From the NCBI RefSeq assembly GCF_029893355.1, contig NZ_JARZAI010000014.1, forward strand, positions 1 through 64,000: a stretch of DNA of 64,000 bases, in the 5' to 3' direction. Origin of the DNA: Kitasatospora sp. MAA4. GTDB taxonomy: Bacteria; Actinomycetota; Actinomycetes; Streptomycetales; Streptomycetaceae. Made by a program: the position numbers and the translations under genes. The notes under the pieces are model-generated. The model ran no database searches and was not told the origin of the DNA. It saw only the letters and a list, made by a program, of their open reading frames with translations. This document shows positions 23,112-31,558 of this stretch, one piece after another; position 1 is the stretch's first letter; each line of letters opens with the position of its first letter.

Positions 23112-23948
23112 ATGGACGACGTCGGCATGGTGCTGATGAGAACGAGCTTCCCGGTGACGGGGCAGCCGATCCGGGTGGTGATGATCGCGGGAGACCCGTG
23201 GTTCGCCACCACGGACGTCTGCCGGATCCTCGGCCGAGGCAACCCGAGCCGGGCCAGCAAGCTGGTCGCGGAGAGTGAGACCACTACCGTCGACTTGAGG
23301 CGGGCAACCCTTACTTCAAGTAAGGGTTGGGGCATTTCCGCAGGTGGTCTGCCCTACACCAACAACAACCCCCTCCTGAACGTGGTCAGCGAGGCGGGCC
23401 TCTACACCTTGATCATGAGGTCGAAGAAGCCCTCCGCCGCCCCCTTCCAGGAGTGGGTCACCAGCGACCTCCTCCCCTCCATCCGGCGCGGCGACACCGA
23501 CATCCCGACGCAGCGGCAGCGGATGGCGGAAACCCTCGCGGAGGCGATCGGACAGCAGATCCAGATCGTCGCCGAGATCGATCGCGACGGCTCGCCCGGC
23601 ATCCACGTGCGCTCCGACGGGACCGTGCACTGTCGGCACGGCGAGATGGAGTTCCACGTGCCGGGGCGCGCGGAGGACAGCGGTCCGCCGTTCGGGGCGT
23701 ACTTCCAGTGCCCGAGCGTGGAGCTTGTTGGCATCCGGGGTGGCAAGGCCATACCGCGCTGCGGGAAGCTCAAGCTGGTCGAGCTGATCCGGCGGATGTC
23801 CGCCGAACCGGCCACCGACCAGACCGTTCCGGAGCCGGAGCCCGAGCCGTTGGTCTCGACCGGCCTGATGCTGGTCGAACTCGGTGAGGCGAGGATCCAC
23901 GGGAGCCCGCAGCAGGTCGCCGAGCTGATGCGGTACATGGCTGCGTGA
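23112..23948 (+). CDS. BRO-N domain protein (phage antirepressor type)
   Basis: A 278-residue protein whose N-terminal ~110 residues form a BRO-N domain, with IRVVMIAGDPWFATTDVCRILG (about 17-38), a gap, then NVVSEAGLYTLIMRSKKPSAAPFQEWVTSDLLPSIRR (about 88-124), the hallmark of phage and baculovirus BRO/antirepressor proteins. The remainder is unassigned and includes an acidic PEPEPEP linker near residue 245. The ATG at 23112 is chosen; GTG codons at 23097 and 23103 are alternatives. There are no phage genes nearby, so it is a domesticated or stand-alone copy. A perfect 11+1+11 palindrome lies within the coding sequence, and a 17-bp terminator follows. Confidence 0.83.
   Translation: MDDVGMVLMRTSFPVTGQPIRVVMIAGDPWFATTDVCRILGRGNPSRASKLVAESETTTVDLRRATLTSSKGWGISAGGLPYTNNNPLLNVVSEAGLYTLIMRSKKPSAAPFQEWVTSDLLPSIRRGDTDIPTQRQRMAETLAEAIGQQIQIVAEIDRDGSPGIHVRSDGTVHCRHGEMEFHVPGRAEDSGPPFGAYFQCPSVELVGIRGGKAIPRCGKLKLVELIRRMSAEPATDQTVPEPEPEPLVSTGLMLVELGEARIHGSPQQVAELMRYMAA
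23306..23328. promoter_or_regulatory. Perfect 11-bp inverted repeat inside the BRO-N gene
   Basis: AACCCTTACTT (23306-23316), one central C, then AAGTAAGGGTT (23318-23328). It is AT-rich compared with the surroundings and lies between the two BRO-N motifs, where the encoded residues ATLTSSKGW do not look constrained. It could be an operator, hairpin or insertion scar. Confidence 0.6.
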
Positions 23949-23951
23949 ATG

Positions 23952-23990
23952 AACGCGGTAACCCTCGTCTGAAACGAGGGTTACCGCGTT
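23952..23990 (+). terminator. Strong terminator after the BRO-N gene
   Basis: AACGCGGTAACCCTCGT (23952-23968) is the exact reverse complement of 23974-23990, a 17-bp stem with a 5-nt loop. It also serves the convergent MFS gene. Confidence 0.9.
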
Positions 23991-23998
23991 TCCACAGC

Positions 23999-25363
23999 TC
24001 AGAAACCCTTCACCTTCCCCCGCAGCCGCAGAATCATCGCCATCCCGACCAGCATCGGCACGTACATCCAGCAGAACGCCACCCGGTACGCCCCCGCCGA
24101 GTACGTCGCGCCGGTGCCCGGGGAGAGGGCGTCCAGCAGGACGCCGATCCCGAGGAGGGTGATCACCATGGCGATGAAGCCGCCCATGTTCGCGATGCCC
24201 GACGCCGTGCCGAGGCGCTCGGCGGGGTTGTACGAGCGGGCGTAGTCGAGGCCGACCAGTGAGGCCGGGCCGTTGCTCCCCATCACGATCAGCAGCAGCA
24301 CCAGCAGCCAGAACGGCGGGTGTCCGCCCGGCCAGGCCAGCGCCGCGGCCCAGCAGCAGCCGGTGGCCGTGATCACCGTGAGGACGATCGGCATCCGGGC
24401 CCGCGCCGAGCGGGCCAGCAGCCGTCCGATGAGCAGCGAGAAGAACATCGTGCTGAAGACCAGCACGGTCAGCATCGCGCCCGCGTCGGCCCGGCTCATG
24501 CCCTGGCCCTCCACCAGGTACGGCAGGCCCCAGAGCAGCGAGAACGCACCGGCCGGGAAGGCGGTGGTGAAGTGCACCCACATGCCCAGCCGGGTGCCGG
24601 GCTCGCGCCAGGAGCTCCTGATCTGGGCCCGTACGGGCACCCGGACCGGTGCCGCCGGCTGCGCAACCACCGCCGTCCCCGGCGCCTCGCGCAGCAGCAG
24701 CGCGACGAGCGCGAAGCCACCGACGCCGAGCAGGGCGACGGCGGCGAAGGTGGGCGTCCAGCCCTCGGAGTGCAGGGCCTGCGCCAGCACCACGGTGGTC
24801 ACCAGGTTGCCGACCATCCCGGCCAGCCCGGTGAGCTGCATGACCAGCGCGTTCCGGGCGGCCGGGAACCAGCGGGCGGCGACCCGCAGGACGCTGATGA
24901 AGGTCATCGCGTCCCCGCAGCCCAGCACCGCGCGCGAGACCAGCGCGGGCCCGAAGGCGGAGCTGAACGCGAACGCCAGTTGGCCGACGCTGAGCAGCGT
25001 GATGCCCAGCATCAGGACCCGGCGCGGCCCGAACCGGTCGACCATCAGGCCGACCGGTATCTGCATGGCCACGTAGACCAGGACCTGGAGGATCGAGAAG
25101 GTCGAAAGTGCCGAGGCTCCCACCCCGAACCGCTGGGCGGCGTCCAGTCCGGCCACCCCGAGGCTGGTGCGGTGGATCACCGCGAGGACGTAGACGCTGA
25201 CGCCGATGGCCCAGGCGAACCACGCGGCGCGCCCGCCGGGAGGCCCGGCCGCCGGATCAGCCGCCGGATCGGCGGCCGCCGGCGGCACCGCGGTCGGGGC
25301 CGCTGAGGTGCGGGGACCAGGGACGGACGGGGAGCGGGTGGCACTGGCTGGGTCCACGGGCAT
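23999..25363 (-). CDS. MFS transporter
   Basis: A 454-residue major facilitator permease with a Pro/Ala-rich cytoplasmic N-terminus (about 1-45) and about 12 membrane helices. Visible MFS features include the loop motif GLMVDRFGPRRVLMLG (about 103-118) between helices 2 and 3 and the duplicated half structure after residue 250. The proton-linked substrate cannot be told from sequence; the pattern resembles sugar/organic acid transporters rather than multidrug pumps with 14 helices. The neighbouring genes do not indicate a pathway. It converges on the BRO-N gene and shares its terminator. Confidence 0.85.
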   Translation of the reverse strand: MPVDPASATRSPSVPGPRTSAAPTAVPPAAADPAADPAAGPPGGRAAWFAWAIGVSVYVLAVIHRTSLGVAGLDAAQRFGVGASALSTFSILQVLVYVAMQIPVGLMVDRFGPRRVLMLGITLLSVGQLAFAFSSAFGPALVSRAVLGCGDAMTFISVLRVAARWFPAARNALVMQLTGLAGMVGNLVTTVVLAQALHSEGWTPTFAAVALLGVGGFALVALLLREAPGTAVVAQPAAPVRVPVRAQIRSSWREPGTRLGMWVHFTTAFPAGAFSLLWGLPYLVEGQGMSRADAGAMLTVLVFSTMFFSLLIGRLLARSARARMPIVLTVITATGCCWAAALAWPGGHPPFWLLVLLLIVMGSNGPASLVGLDYARSYNPAERLGTASGIANMGGFIAMVITLLGIGVLLDALSPGTGATYSAGAYRVAFCWMYVPMLVGMAMILRLRGKVKGF

Positions 25364-25435
25364 AGTGCGCCCAGACTAGTCATCCCACCTATTGATCGCA
25401 CACATCGGGTTTTCCGGATGCCCGCGAACTCCCCT

Positions 25436-26683
25436 TCATCCCTTCAGCACCCAGCGCACCGTGCGCGTCATGTGCTGGTCCCGGAACGCCTCGTCCCGCA
25501 CCCAGTCCGTGGTGTCCCGCACGGTCGCGGTCACCGCCACGCGTTGGCCGGGCGCCAGCGCCAGCGAGCCGGGGTCGAACCAGGTCCGGTCCTCGGACTG
25601 CGGGTCCACCGTCCGCCCGTCGACCTTCCACTCCACCTGGAGCTGGCGCGGGCCGGTCAGCGGGAGCGGGCTGACGGAGAGCCGGGGGCGGCCCGTGACG
25701 TCGCCGGGGGCGGGCGAGGCGCCGTCCGTCGGGGAGAGCCGGCGGTAGATCTGCTCGATGATCGCCTCGCGCGAGGGCAGGTTGTAGCTGCCGCCCAGGG
25801 TGCGCATCACGGAGTCGGCGGTCGGGCGGTAGATGCCGTTGGCGCTGCGGTAGGCCCCGACCGTCCCGCCGCCGTCCGGCGACTGCGCGCCGAGCCAGCG
25901 CCACCACTTGAGGTGGTCCCGCTGCATCACGTCGGCGCCCTGGGTGGAGAGGTTGGGGTAGTCGGCGTCGTTCGGGGCGCTGTCGTACTCGTCCCCGAGA
26001 TCACCCACGGTGTGCCCTATCTCGTGCTGGATGATCCGCCCGGCGTCCGAGCTGCCGCCCGAGAGGGTGGTCACCCCCGTCCCCCCGGCGCCGCCGTACT
26101 CGGTGGAGTTGGCCAGCGCGATCAGGTACTGCGGCCCCTCGCCCTCGCCCGCGTACCGGGCGGTCGCCGCCTCGTCCGCGCAGAGCAGCCGCGCGGTGCC
26201 CTCGCACCAGAAGTGCATGCCGAGCGGGGTGCTGGGCTTGCGGTTCTTGGTGTCGCTCTCCGCGATCCCGGAGACCGGGGAGATCACCTCGACCCGCCTT
26301 ATGTTGAAGTAGCCCTGGTAGGTCCGGAACGGCTCGATGTCCATCAGCGCGCGCCAGGACTGGTCGGCCTGCTGCCGGAACAGGTCCTGCTGGCTCTCGG
26401 TGTAGCCGTCGCCGAGCAGGACCAGGGTGATCCGGTTGGCCGGGTCGCCGGTCCGGCGTATGTCGACCGTCGGGGCCGCTCCCACGCTGCGCAGGTGCGC
26501 CGAGACGACGCCCGAGCGCTCGTGCGGCGGCACCGCCCGGTCGGTGGCCGCTCCGGCCGACGGGCCGATGACGGCGAACGGCGCCGGACCGGCCACTTCC
26601 AGGGCGGCCGGCAGCACGGCTGCCGCGAGCAGGACGAGTGCGGCCAGACTCCGGATGAGACGGCCAGGGTTGCCAGGCGTCAT
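25436..26683 (-). CDS. M64 family zinc metallopeptidase, exported
   Basis: A 415-residue secreted peptidase of the M64 (IgA peptidase) family. A signal peptide (about 1-28, LIRSLAALVLLAAAVLPAALEVAG) is followed by the catalytic domain beginning RITLVLLGDGYTESQQDLF (about 75-93). The zinc site is IIQHEIGHTVGDLGDEYDS near residues 215-233, matching the family HExGH plus DEY signature. The C-terminal ~110 residues form an Ig-like domain. The name of the family comes from one member that cleaves human IgA; an environmental actinomycete protein need not do that. The gene is alone between the MFS and BenE genes. Confidence 0.9.
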   Translation of the reverse strand: MTPGNPGRLIRSLAALVLLAAAVLPAALEVAGPAPFAVIGPSAGAATDRAVPPHERSGVVSAHLRSVGAAPTVDIRRTGDPANRITLVLLGDGYTESQQDLFRQQADQSWRALMDIEPFRTYQGYFNIRRVEVISPVSGIAESDTKNRKPSTPLGMHFWCEGTARLLCADEAATARYAGEGEGPQYLIALANSTEYGGAGGTGVTTLSGGSSDAGRIIQHEIGHTVGDLGDEYDSAPNDADYPNLSTQGADVMQRDHLKWWRWLGAQSPDGGGTVGAYRSANGIYRPTADSVMRTLGGSYNLPSREAIIEQIYRRLSPTDGASPAPGDVTGRPRLSVSPLPLTGPRQLQVEWKVDGRTVDPQSEDRTWFDPGSLALAPGQRVAVTATVRDTTDWVRDEAFRDQHMTRTVRWVLKG

Positions 26684-26820
26684 ACGGACGGGTCCTCGGT
26701 GCTCCGGTCACCCGGCGGGCGCTCGGGTGGGGGTCGCGAACACGTACCCCGCCCCGACCGACTAACCGACTTCCTGTCGAACATCTCACCGGACTGGCGC
26801 AACGGATCACCCGGCCGGCC

Positions 26821-28059
26821 TCACCCGCGTCGCGGCCACCAGCCGCGCAGCACCAGGTGGGTGCCCACCCCGAGCAGCAGGCCCCAGAAGGCCGCGCCGA
26901 TGCCGAACAGCGACATCCCCGAGGCGGTGGCCAGGAAGGTCACCACCGCGGCGTCCCGTCCCTGCTCGTCGGCGACCGCGGCGGCCAGGCTGCCCTGGAA
27001 GGACCCGAGCAGGGCCACCCCCGCGACCACCGCGACCAGCGCGCCCGGCAGGCCGGTGAAGAGGCTCACCAGCACCCCGCCGAAGCTGCCGACCAGCAGG
27101 TAGAACAGGCCGGTGGCCATCCCCGCGACATAGCGGCGGCGCGGATCGGGGTGGCTCTCGGGGCTGGTGCAGATCGCGGCCGTGATCGCGGCGATGTTGA
27201 TGCCGGGCGAGCCGAAGGGGGCCAGCAGGACCGACGCCGCGCCGGTCGCGCCGATCAGCAGCCGGTCGTCGGGCTGGTAGCCGGAGGACCGCAGCACGCC
27301 GAGCCCGGGGGCGTTCTGCGAGGCCAGCGCGACGATGGTGAGCGGCAGCGCGAGTCCGACCAGCGCCGCCGGATCGAAGCCGGGCGCGGTCACCACCGGG
27401 TGCGCGAAGCCGCCGTGCCCCAGGTGCAGCGGGAGCCCGACGGTGAGCGCGGCGGCCAGGCCGCCGGTCAGCAGCGCGATCGGGACGGCGTAGCGCGGGA
27501 GCAGCCGCTTGGCGAGCAGGAAGGCCGCAAGGGCCGACAGCACCACGGCCGGCGCGGTGTGCAGCGCGGTGAAGACATCGGTGCCGAAGCTGAACAGGAT
27601 GCCGGCCAGCATCGCGTTCACCACGCCGGTCGGCACCGTCCGGATCAGCCGTCCGAACAGTCCGGTGACTCCGAGCAGTGCCACGACCACGCCACTGACC
27701 AGGAATGCACCGATCGCCGATGGGTAGGAGTACGAACCAAGGCTGGTGACGAGCAGTGCCGCACCAGGCGTCGACCAGGCGGTGATCACCGGCGTCCTGG
27801 TGTACCAGCTGAGCAGCAGCGAGGTCAGCCCGCTGCCGATCGCGACGGCCCATATCCAGGACACCGTGTGCGCCTGGTCGAGCCGTCCGGCGGCAGCGGC
27901 AGCGAGCACCACCACCAGCGGTCCGGAGAAGCAGACGACGATGGCGATCATCCCGGCCAGCACCGCGGGGAGCGAGACGTCCCGGCGCAGCGCGTACGCG
28001 TGCAGGACCTGCGTCCCATCGGAGTGGGAGGTGGTCTGGAGGGTGCCCGGTTCTGCCAC
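26821..28059 (-). CDS. BenE family benzoate/H+ symporter
   Basis: A 412-residue permease of the BenE family with about 11-12 hydrophobic helices. Typical segments are WSTPGAALLVTSLG (about 92-105), the glycine-rich FGSPGINIAAITAAICTSPE (about 266-285) and GVALLGSFQGSLAAA (about 335-349), which define the family. It probably imports benzoate or another aromatic acid with protons, but no benzoate catabolic genes accompany it. The GTG at 28059 is the first start that places the hydrophobic core after a short cytoplasmic tail; the longer frame upstream runs into intergenic DNA. An alternative weak start cannot be excluded. Confidence 0.85.
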   Translation of the reverse strand: MAEPGTLQTTSHSDGTQVLHAYALRRDVSLPAVLAGMIAIVVCFSGPLVVVLAAAAAGRLDQAHTVSWIWAVAIGSGLTSLLLSWYTRTPVITAWSTPGAALLVTSLGSYSYPSAIGAFLVSGVVVALLGVTGLFGRLIRTVPTGVVNAMLAGILFSFGTDVFTALHTAPAVVLSALAAFLLAKRLLPRYAVPIALLTGGLAAALTVGLPLHLGHGGFAHPVVTAPGFDPAALVGLALPLTIVALASQNAPGLGVLRSSGYQPDDRLLIGATGAASVLLAPFGSPGINIAAITAAICTSPESHPDPRRRYVAGMATGLFYLLVGSFGGVLVSLFTGLPGALVAVVAGVALLGSFQGSLAAAVADEQGRDAAVVTFLATASGMSLFGIGAAFWGLLLGVGTHLVLRGWWPRRG

Positions 28060-28251
28060 CTGAGCAGTATTCAGGAAGGCTCGACAACCGGCTCGAAAAT
28101 AATCTGATCCCACCTGCAACCCCCGGAGGGGATGCACGTCCATACAGATGAAGGCAGGTAGAGCGAGACCGGCAGGGGCCGGGGGGACATTCGAGAACCG
28201 GCCACCTTCACTCCAAGCACTCGTCAGCACCAGGCCCTAAGGAAACACGTC

Positions 28252-29073
28252 ATGCGAGCGTCCGTTACCTCCGCCTTCGCGAAGAACATCCCCTCCGCCC
28301 TCCCGCGCCGCGCCCTGGCCACCGCGGCGGCCGCGCTGCTCATCAGCGCCGCCGTTCCGCTCCTCCCGGGCGGCACGGCCGCCGCCTACGCCTGCGGGGA
28401 CGCGTCCGCGTCGGCGGCCGGTGGGCATGTGGTGAGCTCCGGCGAGGGCGGGTTCATCCCCGTCGTCCCCGACAGCATCACCGCCGGGGGTCCCGCGATC
28501 GAGGTGGGCGAGGAGGTCGGCCCGGTCGCCGGGAGCGCCGGCGGGCTGATCGCCCCGGACCTCGCGTTCTACAACCCCGACGGGGGCCAGCCGGGCGGGG
28601 CCGCCCTGCGGCCCGCGGACTTCACCGTCCAGGCGATGGTCGCCGGCCAGTGGAAGACGCTGCCGGTGCTGCCCGGCTGCGACCCGACCATCCACGCCGA
28701 CACCTCCTCGGTCGCCCAGCAGGTCGCGGCAGGTCACGCCATGCGGGTCGAGTTCCGGATCGCGCTCTCGGCCGCCGCGCCGAGCAGCCAGACGCAGATC
28801 CTGATGTTCTCCAGCCCGGACGCCTACGGCCGGCCCATGTCGCACACGCTCAAGGTGCTGCGGGCCGCCTCCCCGAGCGCAAAGCCCGCCGCCGCGGTCG
28901 CCGCGAGCCCGGCCGCCGCGCAGCCGACGCCCCCCGCCACCGCGGCTCCGCGGCTCGCCACCACCGCTTCCGACAGCCCGGCCGCGCCGCTGTTCGGCGC
29001 CGGCGGTGCCCTGGTCGTGCTCGGTGCCGGCGCCTTCGTCCTCGGCCGGCGGCGCCGCTCCACCCACCGGTAG
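28252..29073 (+). CDS. Exported surface protein with C-terminal membrane anchor
   Basis: A 273-residue protein with a typical signal peptide (1 to about 48, with a basic start, RALATAAAALLISAAVPLL and a cleavage region GGTAAAYA), a strand-rich extracellular part (about 50-205), an Ala/Pro/Thr-rich spacer (about 206-245) and a C-terminal membrane helix followed by GRRRRSTHR. That architecture is common for actinobacterial wall or membrane proteins. No clear LPXTG sortase motif is visible, so it is probably anchored by the helix. AAGGAAA about 7 nt upstream fixes the ATG. Its extracellular domain is not recognised. Confidence 0.7.
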   Translation: MRASVTSAFAKNIPSALPRRALATAAAALLISAAVPLLPGGTAAAYACGDASASAAGGHVVSSGEGGFIPVVPDSITAGGPAIEVGEEVGPVAGSAGGLIAPDLAFYNPDGGQPGGAALRPADFTVQAMVAGQWKTLPVLPGCDPTIHADTSSVAQQVAAGHAMRVEFRIALSAAAPSSQTQILMFSSPDAYGRPMSHTLKVLRAASPSAKPAAAVAASPAAAQPTPPATAAPRLATTASDSPAAPLFGAGGALVVLGAGAFVLGRRRRSTHR

Positions 29074-29100
29074 GCGCCGCTCCGCCCACCGGTAACGGAG

Positions 29101-29136
29101 AAGGGCCCCATCCTCCGGGCGGGGGATGGGGCCCTT
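29101..29136. terminator. Bidirectional terminator, 13-bp stem
   Basis: AAGGGCCCCATCC (29101-29113) pairs perfectly with GGATGGGGCCCTT (29124-29136), between the convergent surface-protein and E2 genes. Confidence 0.85.
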
Positions 29137-29154
29137 CGGCCGTTCAGCGGGGCG

Positions 29155-30567
29155 TCAGCCCCAGGTGATCAGGCGCTTGGGACGCTCCAGGATGGCCGCG
29201 ACGTCGGCCAGCACCTTGGAGCCCAGCTCGCCGTCGACCATCCGGTGGTCGAAGGAGAGCGCCAGCGTGGTGACCTGGCGGGGCACCACCTTGCCCTTGT
29301 GCACCCAGGGCAGCTCCCGGACCGCGCCGAAGGCCAGGATGGCGGCCTCGCCGGGGTTCAGGATCGGGGTCCCGGTGTCGACGCCGAAGACGCCGACGTT
29401 GGTGATGGTGACCGTGCCGCCCTGCATGTCGGCGGGCGAGGTCTTGCCCTGGCGCGCGGTGTCGATCAGCGAACCGAGCTCGACCGCGAGACCGGACAGG
29501 GTCAGCGCGCCCGCGTTCTTGATGTTCGGCACGATCAGGCCGCGCGGGGTCGCCGCGGCGATCCCGAGGTTGACCTGGCCCTTGAGGACGATCTCCTGGT
29601 TGGGCTCGTCCCAGCTGGCGTTGATCTCCGGGTGCCGCTTGAACGCGGTGAGCAGCGCCTTGGCGACCAGCAGCAGCGGGCTGACCCGCACCCCCGCGCC
29701 CAGTTCGCCGGTCTCCTTGAGCGTGCGGACCAGCTTCATCGTGCGGGTGACGTCGACCTGGACGAACTCGGTGACGTGCGGCGCGGTGAAGGCGGAGGCC
29801 ACCATCGCCTGCGCGGTGGCCTTGCGGACGCCCTTGACGGGGATCCGCTGGTCGGCGCCGGTGGCGAGCACGGGGGCCTCCACCGAGGCGGCGACCGGGG
29901 CCGGCGTCTCGACCACGGCCGGCGCGGCCGGGGCCGCGGCGGCGTGGACGTCCTCGCGGGTGATGATCCCGTCCGGACCGGTGGGCCGGACGGCCCGCAG
30001 GTCGATGCCGAGGTCCTTGGCCAGCTTGCGGACCGGCGGCTTCGCCAGCGGCCGCTCGCCCGTCTCGACGACCGGGGCGGCCGTCTGGGCCACGGCGACC
30101 GGCGCGACAGAAGCCGCGACCGGAGCCGCCACGGCAGCCGCGGCGGGCGCGACCGTCCGGCGGGCCCGGCGCTGCACGGCGCCGGTGCGCGGCCCGTACC
30201 CGACCAGCACCTCGCGGCGGGCCGGCTCGGCGGCCTCCTCGGCTGCCGGAGCAGCCGCGGGGACGGGAGCGGGCGCCGCGGCCGGCGCGGCGGCCGGTGC
30301 CGGAGCGGCGCCGAGGACCGCGACCGAGATGATCGCGGTGCCGACGTCGACCGTCGACCCCTCGGGGAAGAACAGCGACTCGACCGTCCCGTTGAAGGGG
30401 ATCGGCAGCTCGACGGCCGCCTTCGCCGTCTCGACCTCGCAGACGACCTGGCCGTCTGTCACGGTGTCGCCCGGCTGGACGTACCACTTGAGGATCTCGG
30501 CCTCGGTCAGCCCCTCGCCGACGTCGGGCATCCTGAATTCACGGAGCGAACGAACTTCGGTGGTCAT
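29155..30567 (-). CDS. bkdC: Branched-chain 2-oxoacid dehydrogenase E2 (dihydrolipoyl acyltransferase)
   Basis: Core of the 2-oxoacid dehydrogenase complex; transfers the acyl group from the lipoyl arm to CoA. The 470-residue protein has one lipoyl domain (about 8-80, lipoylated Lys in EVETAKAAVELP), a long Ala/Pro linker, an E3/E1-binding domain (about 184-218, VRKLAKDLGIDLRAVRPTG) and the catalytic domain ending in LALSFDHRMVDGELG with the active-site His and Asp. The ATG at 30567 is favoured by GGGAG 5 nt upstream over the GTG two codons earlier. It is the third gene after E1alpha and E1beta; the E3 gene is not in the window. Single-lipoyl E2 plus two-subunit E1 fits the BCKDH type. Confidence 0.9.
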   Translation of the reverse strand: MTTEVRSLREFRMPDVGEGLTEAEILKWYVQPGDTVTDGQVVCEVETAKAAVELPIPFNGTVESLFFPEGSTVDVGTAIISVAVLGAAPAPAAAPAAAPAPVPAAAPAAEEAAEPARREVLVGYGPRTGAVQRRARRTVAPAAAAVAAPVAASVAPVAVAQTAAPVVETGERPLAKPPVRKLAKDLGIDLRAVRPTGPDGIITREDVHAAAAPAAPAVVETPAPVAASVEAPVLATGADQRIPVKGVRKATAQAMVASAFTAPHVTEFVQVDVTRTMKLVRTLKETGELGAGVRVSPLLLVAKALLTAFKRHPEINASWDEPNQEIVLKGQVNLGIAAATPRGLIVPNIKNAGALTLSGLAVELGSLIDTARQGKTSPADMQGGTVTITNVGVFGVDTGTPILNPGEAAILAFGAVRELPWVHKGKVVPRQVTTLALSFDHRMVDGELGSKVLADVAAILERPKRLITWG

Positions 30568-30579
30568 CGCCACTCCCTC

Positions 30580-31551
30580 TCAGTACGCCAGCGCGCGGTC
30601 GACGGCGTCCAGCACCCGGTCCAGGTCGGGCAGGTACTGCTCCTCGACCCGGGACGGCGGGTACGGCGCGTGGTAGCCGCCGACCCGCAGGACCGGCGCC
30701 TCCAGGTGGTAGAAGCACCGCTCGGTGAGCCGGGCGGCGAGTTCCGCGCCCATGCCCATGAAGACCGGTGCCTCGTGCACCACGACGGCCCGCCCGGTGC
30801 GCTTGACCGACGCCTCCAGGGTGTCGAAGTCGACGGGCGAGAGCGAACGCAGGTCGACGACCTCCAGGTGCCGGCCGTCCTCCTCGGCGGCCGCGGCCAC
30901 CTCCAGGCAGACCTTGACCATCGGGCCGTACGCCAGCAGCGTCAGGTCGGTGCCCGACCGGACCACCTTCGCGGTGTGCAGGTCCAGCGCCGGGGCGGCA
31001 CTGATCTCGGCCTTGTCCCAGTAGCGGGCCTTCGGCTCCAGGAAGATCACCGGGTCGTCGGACTCGACCGACTGGCGCAGCATCCAGTACGCGTCGTCCG
31101 GGTTGGACGGCGTGACCACCCGCAGACCGGCGGTGTGCGCGAAGTACGCCTCGTGCGACTCGCTGTGGTGCTCGACGGCGCCGATTCCACCCGCGTAGGG
31201 GATCCGGATCGTGATCGGCATCTTGACGTGGCCCAGTGCACGGGCGTGCATCTTGGCCAGCTGGGTGACGATCTGGTCGAAGGCCGGGTAGACGAAGCCG
31301 TCGAACTGGATCTCCACGATCGGCCGGTAGCCGCGCAGCGCGAGGCCGATCGCGGTGCCGACGATGCCGGACTCGGCGAGCGGGGTGTCGATCACCCGGT
31401 CCTCGCCGAAGTCCTTCTGCAGGCCGTCGGTGACGCGGAAGACGCCACCCAGCTTTCCGACGTCCTCACCCATGATCAGGGTCTTGGGGTCGGTCTCGAG
31501 GCAGTGGCGCAAGCCTTCGTTGATGGCTTTCGACATGGTGAGCTTGGACAT
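30580..31551 (-). CDS. bkdB: Branched-chain 2-oxoacid dehydrogenase E1 beta subunit
   Basis: Beta subunit of the thiamine-diphosphate E1 enzyme that decarboxylates branched-chain 2-oxoacids. The 323-residue product is of usual length and contains MGEDVGKLGGVFRVTDGL (about 27-44), TPLAESGIVGTAIGLALRGYRPIVEIQF (about 57-84) and the C-terminal YEAPVFMGMG-like segment VVHEAPVFMGMGAE. I start at the ATG at 31551, 7 nt after the E1alpha stop; the frame extends upstream only within E1alpha. It is the middle gene of a three-gene operon. Confidence 0.92.
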   Translation of the reverse strand: MSKLTMSKAINEGLRHCLETDPKTLIMGEDVGKLGGVFRVTDGLQKDFGEDRVIDTPLAESGIVGTAIGLALRGYRPIVEIQFDGFVYPAFDQIVTQLAKMHARALGHVKMPITIRIPYAGGIGAVEHHSESHEAYFAHTAGLRVVTPSNPDDAYWMLRQSVESDDPVIFLEPKARYWDKAEISAAPALDLHTAKVVRSGTDLTLLAYGPMVKVCLEVAAAAEEDGRHLEVVDLRSLSPVDFDTLEASVKRTGRAVVVHEAPVFMGMGAELAARLTERCFYHLEAPVLRVGGYHAPYPPSRVEEQYLPDLDRVLDAVDRALAY

Positions 31552-31558
31552 GATCGGA

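Noticed and set aside
23112..23948. Prophage remnant around the BRO-N gene
   Set aside because: Both flanking genes are ordinary chromosomal genes and no other phage protein is present.
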